Origin: Lachnospiraceae bacterium
GTDB taxonomy: Bacteria; Bacillota; Clostridia; Lachnospirales; Lachnospiraceae
Direction: 5' to 3'
DNA length: 64,000 nucleotides
NCBI GenBank assembly: GCA_017443065.1
Contig: JAFSPF010000051.1
Coordinates: 1-64,000 of the forward strand
Within the stretch, counting starts at the first letter, position 1. Each line of letters starts with the position of its first letter. The notes under the pieces were generated by a model that saw only the letters and a program-made list of their open reading frames with translations, was not told the DNA's origin and did not search any database. The position numbers and the translations under genes are program-made. Positions 57,608-64,000 of the stretch are shown here, piece after piece.

Positions 57608-58732
57608 ATGTGGAATCGGGGAAGGACAGTGCTGCTTTCCGTATTGGCCGTAGCGGCGGCCTTTCTTCTGGCGCTATCCGTACGGCCGTTGAAGGCGCAG
57701 GCCGCACCGCCGACGGTTTACGGCGGAACGGATTATGCGGAGGTCTATGATTACGAGTATTATGTCAACCGTTACGCGGATCTGAAAAAAGCCTTCGGAA
57801 ACAATGAGGCCGGTGCGCTGCAGCACTTTGTGAAAAACGGCATGAAGGAAGGACGCCAGGCCAAGGGCAGCTTCCATGTGCAGTCTTACGCGGCGCGTTA
57901 TGCGGATCTGCAGCGCGCTTTCGGAACCAATCTTCCGTTGTATTACCAGCATTATCTGAAATACGGGATCAAGGAAGGACGCTCGGGCGCGGGCGGCGCC
58001 GCTTCGGTTACGCCTTCGCAGACACCGGCGCAGTCGTCTTCGCAAACGCAGGGGAACGGCGTTGTTCCGGTGATTGTGGACGCGGGTACGGATACGACAC
58101 AGGTACCGAAGACCATGCCGTCGGGATCTTCCGTTCTGTACGGCACGGATTATTCCTCTGTTTTTGACGCTGTGTACTATGCGGACCGTTATGCGGATCT
58201 GAAGAAGGCGTTCGGTTATGACGCACAGAAGCTGCTGCAGCACTATATCCGTTACGGTTATCAGGAAGGCCGCATTGCCAAGGCCGGTGTGTCCCGTGAC
58301 GCGGCTGCGGCCGTGCTGGGCAACCGCTCGCAGGCAAAGGCCAAACTGGACGAGGTCGGCTGGGATTTACGCAAGGCCTTCGACTGGTGTGTGACGATCC
58401 ATCACAACCGTGAGATCGTGACGCCGGATCTCGGCACGCGCGCCCAGGCGAATATCGGTTTTACCACGGGGCGCGGCAGCTGCTACGTGATGGCGGCCTG
58501 CTTCTATGAGATGGCAAAGGAGCTGGGCTATGACGCGCATCAGATTTCCGGCTATGTGCCCCGCAATGACGGCACAAAGTCGCCGCATTCCTGGGTGGAG
58601 ATCGATCATACGGACGGCGTGACGCGCGTGTATGATATCTCCACATATAAGAATTACAAGATCAATACCTATGCGTTTACCTACGGAACGAAGGGCACCT
58701 GGCGTTACATTGATTACTACCGGATGAACTGA
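57608..58732 (+). CDS. Exported transglutaminase-like protein with three repeats
   Basis: A 374-residue secreted protein. A signal peptide (ending VRPLKAQA) is followed by three ~45-residue repeats with RYADLKKAFG and YGxxEGR features (~42-86, ~89-127, ~179-225) and a Ser/Gln/Thr-rich linker between the second and third. A transglutaminase-like domain ends the protein (~247-374): Cys in GSCYVMAACFYEMAKELGY, His in PHSWVEID and Asp in VYDIS. The repeats may bind cell wall or carbohydrate. The paralogue at 58747 shares the last domain. The ATG at 57608 fits the AAGGAG better than the one at 57602. Confidence 0.78.
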   Translation: MWNRGRTVLLSVLAVAAAFLLALSVRPLKAQAAPPTVYGGTDYAEVYDYEYYVNRYADLKKAFGNNEAGALQHFVKNGMKEGRQAKGSFHVQSYAARYADLQRAFGTNLPLYYQHYLKYGIKEGRSGAGGAASVTPSQTPAQSSSQTQGNGVVPVIVDAGTDTTQVPKTMPSGSSVLYGTDYSSVFDAVYYADRYADLKKAFGYDAQKLLQHYIRYGYQEGRIAKAGVSRDAAAAVLGNRSQAKAKLDEVGWDLRKAFDWCVTIHHNREIVTPDLGTRAQANIGFTTGRGSCYVMAACFYEMAKELGYDAHQISGYVPRNDGTKSPHSWVEIDHTDGVTRVYDISTYKNYKINTYAFTYGTKGTWRYIDYYRMN

Positions 58733-58746
58733 AGGAGTAAGCGGAC

Positions 58747-59475
58747 ATGACAAACGCAGCCCGTGGCAAGGAAATGAATCCGGAATCCCCCGCAGGGAGA
58801 TGGTTCATCACCCTGCTGACTGCGGTTGCGCTTGTCACCATGATGGTCATCACGGTCCGCTCGGCAGCGCTGCCCTTATCCACGGCAGCGGCTTCCCTGA
58901 AAGGCACACCGCCCGTGATCCGTGAGGGCGGGACGCAGCAGCGGGCAAAGACCGCCGCGAAGACCGAAACGCCTTTTGTGGCGTATGCGGATCCGACCGC
59001 GGAGCTGAGACTTGCGGCGGAAATGATTGACACCTATGACGCCATGTCTCTCCGGGTCGCGGAGGCCACGAAGACCCAGGCGCAGGAAAAGCTGGATGAA
59101 GTCGGCTGGGATTTGCGCAAGGCCTTTGACTGGTGCCTGACGATCGTGCATAACCGCGAGATCGTGACGCCGGACCTGGGAACCCGTGCGATGGCGGAGA
59201 TCGGCTTTAACACGGGAAACGGCAGCTGTTACGTGATGAGCGCCTGCTTTTATGAAATGGCAAAAGAGCTGGGCTATGACGCGCATCAGGTTTCGGGCTA
59301 CGTGCCGCGTAATGACGGTTCGAAGGCGCCGCATTCCTGGGTGGAGATCGATATCGACGGCGTGACCTATGCCTACGATATTTCGACCATGAGAAACTAT
59401 CACCTGAACACCTATCAGTTCACCTACGGTTCACCGGGAACCTGGAGATACGATGATTACTACCGGATGAACTGA
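58747..59475 (+). CDS. Exported or membrane-anchored transglutaminase-like protein
   Basis: A 242-residue protein with an N-terminal membrane segment (WFITLLTAVALVTMMVITVRSAAL) and a transglutaminase-like domain nearly the same as in the gene upstream: GSCYVMSACFYEMAKELGYDAHQVSGYVPRNDG, PHSWVEID and YDIS, with Cys, His and Asp all present. It lacks the three repeats. The two genes are close paralogues in tandem, 14 bases apart. It may process or cross-link cell-wall proteins or serve as a protease. Confidence 0.78.
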   Translation: MTNAARGKEMNPESPAGRWFITLLTAVALVTMMVITVRSAALPLSTAAASLKGTPPVIREGGTQQRAKTAAKTETPFVAYADPTAELRLAAEMIDTYDAMSLRVAEATKTQAQEKLDEVGWDLRKAFDWCLTIVHNREIVTPDLGTRAMAEIGFNTGNGSCYVMSACFYEMAKELGYDAHQVSGYVPRNDGSKAPHSWVEIDIDGVTYAYDISTMRNYHLNTYQFTYGSPGTWRYDDYYRMN

Positions 59476-59533
59476 AGCGTTTACGGATTTGAAGGAGTAC
59501 ATTGCAGGGGATTATTTCACAGGAGGTTGTCCC

Positions 59534-60037
59534 ATGAATGAGGAACAGAACAGTCAATCACATCTGATCAGAAATATCACCGTGCTGTTTACCCTGATTG
59601 CGCTGGTGATTGCCGCGGTGATCGTGTTACGCGGCGCAGACAGGGGAAGCGTTACGGCCAGCCTTGTCAACGCGGAGCAGGAGAAGGTGCAGACCGTGAC
59701 GGCTGCCCCCGCCATGGACGCGCCGCTGACAAAGTCCCAGGAGACACTGGAGCGTCAGCTGCCGCCGGAGATTCCTTACGAGGATCCGACCGCGGAACCG
59801 AAACAGCTGGCGGAAGAAATCAATGAGATGGATGTACGGCTTGCCGTCGAAGCGACCGCGCAGGAGCAGACCATGACACCCGTACAGGAGCCGGTACCTG
59901 CTGCCGCCCCTGCACCGGCACAACAGCCTGCACCGCAGCCGGCACCTGCACCGCAGCCGGCACCTGCGCCCGCACCCGCGCCGGTGATTTCGGAGGAAGC
60001 GGAAGAGTTCTGCATTACGGACGGCGTCACTTACTGA
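59534..60037 (+). CDS. Small membrane protein with Pro/Ala repeat tail
   Basis: A 167-residue protein with one membrane segment near the N-terminus (~15-36, ITVLFTLIALVIAAVIVLRG) and a long Pro/Ala/Gln-rich tail (PAPAPQPAPAP) that ends ITDGVTY. AGGAGG is directly ahead of the ATG at 59534. The N-terminal layout (MNEEQNSQSHLIRN..., then membrane, then VTASL) resembles the paralogue upstream. It may be an anchor or spacer protein for the envelope cluster. Confidence 0.65.
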   Translation: MNEEQNSQSHLIRNITVLFTLIALVIAAVIVLRGADRGSVTASLVNAEQEKVQTVTAAPAMDAPLTKSQETLERQLPPEIPYEDPTAEPKQLAEEINEMDVRLAVEATAQEQTMTPVQEPVPAAAPAPAQQPAPQPAPAPQPAPAPAPAPVISEEAEEFCITDGVTY

Positions 60038-60041
60038 GTAT

Positions 60042-61508
60042 ATGGATCTGACTTCCAATGCATTACTGATACTTGTCAGCGCGGCCCTGATCGTTTTCTA
60101 TCTGGTGCCGCGCAAGTTTCGGTGGACGGTGCTGTTGCTCGCGAGTATCGTCTATTATGCGGGTTACGGGATCACCGCGATCAGCGCGCTTATCTTCTCG
60201 GCATTCCTGACCTTTCTCTGTGCGTATCTGATGCCGGTTCCGAAGGAGGGCGAAGAAACAAAAAAAACGGACGCGCTGTTTTATCTGATCGTCGGGCTGT
60301 CCCTGAATCTGGCGATGCTCCTGTATCTGAAATATACCGGATTTCTGTTTGATTCGCTCAACCGCTTCTTTTCGATGCAGCTGACGATCCCGGACCTGCT
60401 GCTTCCGGCCGGGATTTCCTATTACACGCTGCAGACCTGCGGCTATCTGGTTGATGTTTACCGCGGCAGCTGTGAGAAAGCCACCAACCCGTTTCAATAC
60501 CTGCTCTTTGTATTATATTTCCCGCAGATTGCGCAGGGACCGATCGCGCGCTTTCCGCATCTGTATCCGCAGCTGATCGAGCCGAAGCCCTTCCGTTTCG
60601 GACGTTTCAAATCCGGCATTGTGCGCATCGCCTACGGTCTCTTCAAGAAGATGCTGCTCGCGGACTGGCTGACGGTGTTCCGTACGGCGATCTTTGAGGA
60701 GCCTGAAGCGTATGCCGGGATCACGATCTTCGGCGTGGTGCTTTACAGCCTGGAGCTCTACGGAAACTTCTCCGGCGGCATCGACATGATGCGCGGCGTT
60801 TCGGAGCTCTTCGGCGTGATCATGGATGAAAACTTTGAGCAGCCCTATCTGGCCACCTCCACCGCTAACTTCTGGCGCAGATGGCATATGTCGCTCGGGC
60901 GCTTTTTCCGGAGCTATGTCTATATTCCGCTCGGCGGCAACCGGAAGGGCACCTTCCGGACGGCAGTCAATACCTTTATCGTCTTTTTCTTAAGCGGCAT
61001 CTGGCACGGCGCCTCCTGGGCCTATGTGGTCTGGGGAAGCTTTCACGGTGTGATCTGTGCGCTCGGCATTCTCCTTGCCGGCCTCTTTGCAAAGATGCGC
61101 ACGGCATTGCACATGACGGAGGAGAACATGTTCTGGCGTCTGTTCCGGATGGCAAGAACCTTCGGCATCATCAGCTTCGGCTGGTACTTTTTCTGTGTGA
61201 CGACCTTTGAGGAGTTTGCGCTGGTGCTGCGATGCTCCGTAAGCTCCTTTAATCCTTCGCTGTTTTTGGAGATCCCGGCGGGGAGTCTCGGAACGGCCTA
61301 TACGCCGTATGCGCTGATGACGGCGGCCGTCGCGCTGACGGTGGTGATCGTTGTCAGCGTCCTGCGTGAGCACGGGATCCGCCTGTCCTTCCGGATTTCG
61401 AAGCTTCCGCTGACGGTGCAGTTTCTGATTCTTCTGGTGATGGTGCTGCCGGTGCCGCTGCTTGCGCCGACCGGCATTGCGAAAGGCTTTATCTATGCGG
61501 CGTTTTAA
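60042..61508 (+). CDS. MBOAT-family O-acyltransferase (DltB/AlgI-like)
   Basis: A 488-residue integral membrane protein of about 11 hydrophobic segments. It has the MBOAT core: FYLVPRKFRWTVLLLASIVYYAGYG, PAGISYYTLQTCGYLVDVY, the region with SGGIDMMRGVSELFGV, and the catalytic histidine in SGIWHGASWAYVVWGSFHG. Such proteins transfer acyl (often acetyl) groups to secreted polysaccharides or teichoic acids across the membrane. It is paired with an SGNH-like protein 14 bases inside its 3' end, a typical partnership. Teichoic or exopolysaccharide acetylation is the best guess. Confidence 0.9.
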   Translation: MDLTSNALLILVSAALIVFYLVPRKFRWTVLLLASIVYYAGYGITAISALIFSAFLTFLCAYLMPVPKEGEETKKTDALFYLIVGLSLNLAMLLYLKYTGFLFDSLNRFFSMQLTIPDLLLPAGISYYTLQTCGYLVDVYRGSCEKATNPFQYLLFVLYFPQIAQGPIARFPHLYPQLIEPKPFRFGRFKSGIVRIAYGLFKKMLLADWLTVFRTAIFEEPEAYAGITIFGVVLYSLELYGNFSGGIDMMRGVSELFGVIMDENFEQPYLATSTANFWRRWHMSLGRFFRSYVYIPLGGNRKGTFRTAVNTFIVFFLSGIWHGASWAYVVWGSFHGVICALGILLAGLFAKMRTALHMTEENMFWRLFRMARTFGIISFGWYFFCVTTFEEFALVLRCSVSSFNPSLFLEIPAGSLGTAYTPYALMTAAVALTVVIVVSVLREHGIRLSFRISKLPLTVQFLILLVMVLPVPLLAPTGIAKGFIYAAF

Positions 61509-62490
61509 GGGAAGACGAAGTGTCTGGCAAATCGTCCTCATGGTGCTTGCATTCTGGCTTGTCTGCAGGTTTCTTGATTTTGCGCTCTATCCCTGCACCT
61601 ACATGCGCAATGACGTGCACAGCGTGACAACGGAGCATCATGACGTTGTCTTCCTCGGCACCAGTGACGGGAAGATGGGAATCGATCCGGATACGGTGCT
61701 GGAGGGAACCGGACTCACCGGTCATAACTTATGCAACGGCAACCAGTATCCGGTGGACAGCTATTACCTCCTGCGGCTTTTGGTGGAAAAGCAGAAGCCC
61801 TCCACCGTGGTCTATGAAGTGGACATGAACTATCTGATTTCGGAGAAGGAGAGGGGCAATAACTATCTGCTCTTTTACCATGAGTTTCCCTTTTCCCAGG
61901 CAAAGCTGTCCTACTTTTTCGACACGATCCTGACCTCGGATTTCCGCGCCTGGCTCTTTCCCTTTTACGAGTATCCGCTGACGACGGAGCTTTCCCGCAT
62001 GGGAGAGACGATGCGCATCAAGTGGAACAATGATTACGGCACGGAGCACCTTGCCGGAGAAACGGCCTTTTATCATGAGAACGGTTACATGGAACGCTAT
62101 CCCGTGGCGGCGGAGGATTTCCCGGCGATCAGCAGCCGCTCGTTTACGCCGGAGATGGTGAAGGCCGAAAACATCGAATACATGGAAAAAATGATCGCGC
62201 TCTGTAAGGAGAAGGGAATCCGTCTTGTGACAATCGTGACACCGCAGACGGATACGGTGGTTGCAACCTTCCCCGAGGCCTATGCCACCGCCTGGGAGTA
62301 CATCGAAACATTTTTTGCGGAGCGCGGCATCGAATGCTTTAATTTCAATACGGACTATTATGAACGCTTCCCGCATGACACCTCCGTCTTCGTGGATTAC
62401 AACGGACACATGAACGGCGACGGCGCGAGAGCCTTTTCCGCGGTGCTCAGGGAGCTGCTGTTTCAAAAGAATAAGACCGCTGTCAATTGA
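61495..62490 (+). CDS. SGNH-hydrolase-like partner of the MBOAT protein
   Basis: A 331-residue protein with an N-terminal membrane segment (SVWQIVLMVLAFWLVCRFLDFAL) and an extracytoplasmic domain. VVFLGTSDGKMGIDP matches block I (G-x-S) of the SGNH fold, and near the C-terminus FVDYNGHMNGDGA supplies an Asp-His pair as in block V. Similar DltD- or AlgX-like proteins finish acyl transfer begun by MBOAT proteins. The ATG at 61495 overlaps the MBOAT stop by 14 bases. The stop codon sits in the loop of a terminator hairpin. Confidence 0.8.
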   Translation: MRRFKGRRSVWQIVLMVLAFWLVCRFLDFALYPCTYMRNDVHSVTTEHHDVVFLGTSDGKMGIDPDTVLEGTGLTGHNLCNGNQYPVDSYYLLRLLVEKQKPSTVVYEVDMNYLISEKERGNNYLLFYHEFPFSQAKLSYFFDTILTSDFRAWLFPFYEYPLTTELSRMGETMRIKWNNDYGTEHLAGETAFYHENGYMERYPVAAEDFPAISSRSFTPEMVKAENIEYMEKMIALCKEKGIRLVTIVTPQTDTVVATFPEAYATAWEYIETFFAERGIECFNFNTDYYERFPHDTSVFVDYNGHMNGDGARAFSAVLRELLFQKNKTAVN

Positions 62491-62504
62491 CATGCGGTCT
62501 TTTG
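62473..62504 (+). terminator. Terminator of the envelope cluster
   Basis: AAGACCGC (62473-62480) pairs with GCGGTCTT (62494-62501), followed by TTG. The gene stop codon (62488-62490) lies in the loop. It also ends near the minus-strand tRNA-Glu. Confidence 0.75.
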
Positions 62505-62511
62505 TCTTTCG

Positions 62512-62583
62512 TAGCTCGTAGGGGAATCGAACCCCTGTTTCCGCCGTGAGAGGGCGGCGTCTTAGCCGCTTGACCAACGAGCC
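62512..62583 (-). tRNA. tRNA-Glu (anticodon CTC)
   Basis: A 72-base cloverleaf on the minus strand. Acceptor GGCTCGT with ACGAGCT (first pair G-U) plus discriminator A, anticodon stem CCGCC/GGCGG with loop CTCTCAC, anticodon CTC, and T loop TTCGATT. No encoded CCA. Confidence 0.9.
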
Positions 62584-62726
62584 CTGCGAAACGATTCCGT
62601 TCGCGACAACTCATAGTATACTGAATCCCGCATAAAAAAGCAAGACTTTTTACAAACGTTGTGATATGATAATTATGTATGTTTAACCGTTTTCTTTTTC
62701 CGGATGCGGGAGGAAGGAAAAGTCAA

Positions 62727-63635
62727 ATGAAGACAGTGAAAAACAGGATGCTTCCGCTACTGATGGCGGGGATACTGCTGCTTTCCGGTTGTGCGTCTTT
62801 ACCGGAGATGTCCGAACAGCAGCATGAGAGGGTGGTCAACTATGCCTCCGGCATACTGATCCGTTACATGAAGGATTCGCCGGACAAGCTGACCTACCTG
62901 GATCCGGCCTATACGCCTTCCCATCTCGTTGACGCCGGGACGATCACGCCCCCCGTACCGGAAACCCCCGTGACACCGGAAACACCCGAAACGCCGGAGA
63001 CGCCCGTGACACCGGAAACACCGGAGACTCCCGAGACGCCGGAGACGCCGGAAACACCGGAAACGCCGGAGGGGCCGGAGCAGGGCGGGGAAGAACCGCC
63101 CGCGGATCCGCCACAAGAGGGACAGGGAGAGGAACAGACAGATCCCGCGGAGGGCGGAACGGAAGGGCAGGAGGACAATACGGAGCCGGAGCCTGCGGTC
63201 CTGGAGAATGTGGTTCCGCTGGAATCATCCAATCTGCAGACGGTGGTCGGCGGGCTTCCTGTGGAGTACAACGGTTATTCCATCCGCAACGCCTATCCGG
63301 ATACCACCGCGCAGGGCGCCGTGATTGCGATGCCGGGTGACAAGCTGCTGACCGTGGATTTTCGCGTGCGCAACAATACGGACCAGACGGTCACGGTGAA
63401 TACCGCGCATTTCGGTCCGCAGTATAAGCTTGTGATTAACGGAGACGTGCAGGGCTTCACGCTGGTCACCATGATTGAAAATGACTTAAGCTCCCTGTAT
63501 ACGACCATCTCGCCGGGAGAAGTCTTTGATGCCGTACTGCTGATGGAGCTGCCGGAGGCACTGGCAAAATCCGTGGACCAGCTGGCGCTGATCATCCGTA
63601 TGAACGGAGAGGACCAGACCATAGAACTTGAGTAA
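62727..63635 (+). CDS. Lipoprotein with PETPE repeats
   Basis: A 302-residue lipoprotein. The signal peptide has the lipobox LLSGC. Residues ~75-155 hold many copies of the unit PETPE/TPETP followed by a Gly/Glu/Pro segment, a probable wall-spanning stalk. The C-terminal ~130 residues are a predicted beta domain (TVVGGLPVEYNGYSIRNAYPDTTAQGAVIAMPGDKLLTVDFRVRNNT) that resembles DUF4352-like extracellular domains, which I cannot confirm. GGGAGGAAGGA precedes the ATG at 62727, favoured over 62679. It is likely a surface protein. Confidence 0.75.
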   Translation: MKTVKNRMLPLLMAGILLLSGCASLPEMSEQQHERVVNYASGILIRYMKDSPDKLTYLDPAYTPSHLVDAGTITPPVPETPVTPETPETPETPVTPETPETPETPETPETPETPEGPEQGGEEPPADPPQEGQGEEQTDPAEGGTEGQEDNTEPEPAVLENVVPLESSNLQTVVGGLPVEYNGYSIRNAYPDTTAQGAVIAMPGDKLLTVDFRVRNNTDQTVTVNTAHFGPQYKLVINGDVQGFTLVTMIENDLSSLYTTISPGEVFDAVLLMELPEALAKSVDQLALIIRMNGEDQTIELE

Positions 63636-63649
63636 GAAGGAGGAGGAGA

Positions 63650-64000
63650 ATGTTTTCGATTTTATCCGACAGACAACTTGCGCCCGGCATTTTTGAAATG
63701 ATCGTGGAGGCGCCTTATGTGGCCCGTGCCTGTGAACCGGGCCAGTTTTTGATTGTAAGGGCGGATCAGGAGGGAGAGCGCGTGCCGCTCACGATCTGTG
63801 ATTTTGACCGTGAAAAGGGAACGGTACAGATCGTGTTTCAGGTGGTCGGCGCGGAATCCTTTAAGATGTCAAAGCTGCACGCCGGGGATTCCTTTGCGGA
63901 TATCGTGGGACCGCTCGGAAAGCCCTCCGATCTTTTGGAAGAGAGCGAAGAGGAGCTGAAGAAGAAAAAGATTCTCTTCATCGCGGGCGGTGTCGGCACG
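63650..64000 (+). CDS. NfnA-like FAD/NAD-binding reductase subunit (partial)
   Basis: The first 117 codons of a gene running off the window. It opens MFSILSDRQLAPGIFEMIVEAPYVARACEPGQFLIVRADQEGERVPLTICDFDREKGTVQIVF..., the N-terminal FAD-binding region of sulfide/dihydroorotate dehydrogenase-like reductases, here closest to the ferredoxin-NADP reductase alpha subunit (NfnA). The NAD site begins at IAGGVGT at the window end. AGGAGGAGA precedes the ATG. A GltA/NfnB beta subunit is expected next. PyrK is an alternative. Confidence 0.8.
   Translation, partial: MFSILSDRQLAPGIFEMIVEAPYVARACEPGQFLIVRADQEGERVPLTICDFDREKGTVQIVFQVVGAESFKMSKLHAGDSFADIVGPLGKPSDLLEESEEELKKKKILFIAGGVGT

Noticed and set aside
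62950..63080. Repeats that could look like a CRISPR array
   Set aside because: The unit is a multiple of three, in frame, and codes for PETPE repeats; no spacers or cas genes are present. I found no CRISPR array in the window.

Overview
The window reads as chromosomal DNA of a low-to-mid GC Firmicute, most likely a Lachnospiraceae-like member of the Clostridia. This is inferred from gene families and order: rpmB facing an Asp23-DhaK/FakA-recG block, the large fused PurL of about 1,280 residues, a eukaryote-like HisRS with a short C-terminus, an AmmeMemoRadiSam set, and a GntR-clpC-radA block. Host genes are G+C rich with AGGAGG-type ribosome binding sites and clear sigma-A promoters.

Layout. 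0-13 kb: an AMMECR1/MEMO fusion, a decayed SpoIIE-type phosphatase beside an intact RsbW-like kinase, rpsU, a metallophosphoesterase, scpAB, glgX, two unknowns, a HAD hydrolase, the AmmeMemoRadiSam radical SAM enzyme, a rhodanese, hisS and a CNNM/CBS membrane protein. 13-19 kb: a lipoprotein gene broken at a run of nine G, tRNA-Thr(CGT), and a complete carbohydrate-type ABC importer on the minus strand. 19-26 kb: rpmB, Asp23, a FakA-like protein, recG, GIY-YIG, NUDIX and an asparagine-synthase-like protein without the glutaminase cysteine. 26-34 kb: pyrF-pyrE, two small membrane proteins, purE-purM-purN-purD, and an SH3-domain membrane protein with a very acidic tail. 33-37.6 kb: a short GntR regulator, clpC and radA.

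38.03-47.92 kb is a 9.84-kb integrative element inserted in tRNA-Trp, flanked by 55-bp direct repeats. It is visibly more A+T rich than the host. It carries a HigBA-type toxin-antitoxin pair, an HTH regulator, an ECF sigma factor fused to a membrane and C-terminal domain, a lipoprotein that appears to be its target, a highly structured RNA leader, an FtsK-like ATPase, a HUH Rep-helicase, an excisionase-like HTH protein and a tyrosine integrase. The intact tRNA-Trp now lies at the right end, away from its native promoter, which remains at the left end in front of a truncated copy.

48-64 kb: an unknown gene, a TetR regulator, purL, a membrane GGDEF-EAL protein, der, plsY, then an envelope cluster (two transglutaminase-like exported proteins, a proline/alanine-rich membrane protein, an MBOAT acyltransferase and an SGNH-like partner), tRNA-Glu(CTC), a PETPE-repeat lipoprotein, and the start of an NfnA-like FAD/NAD reductase subunit cut by the window edge.

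The most interesting material is in the element: the membrane-tethered sigma factor with two matching promoter-like sites, the structured RNA at 42.69-42.89 kb, and the rewiring of the host tRNA-Trp gene.
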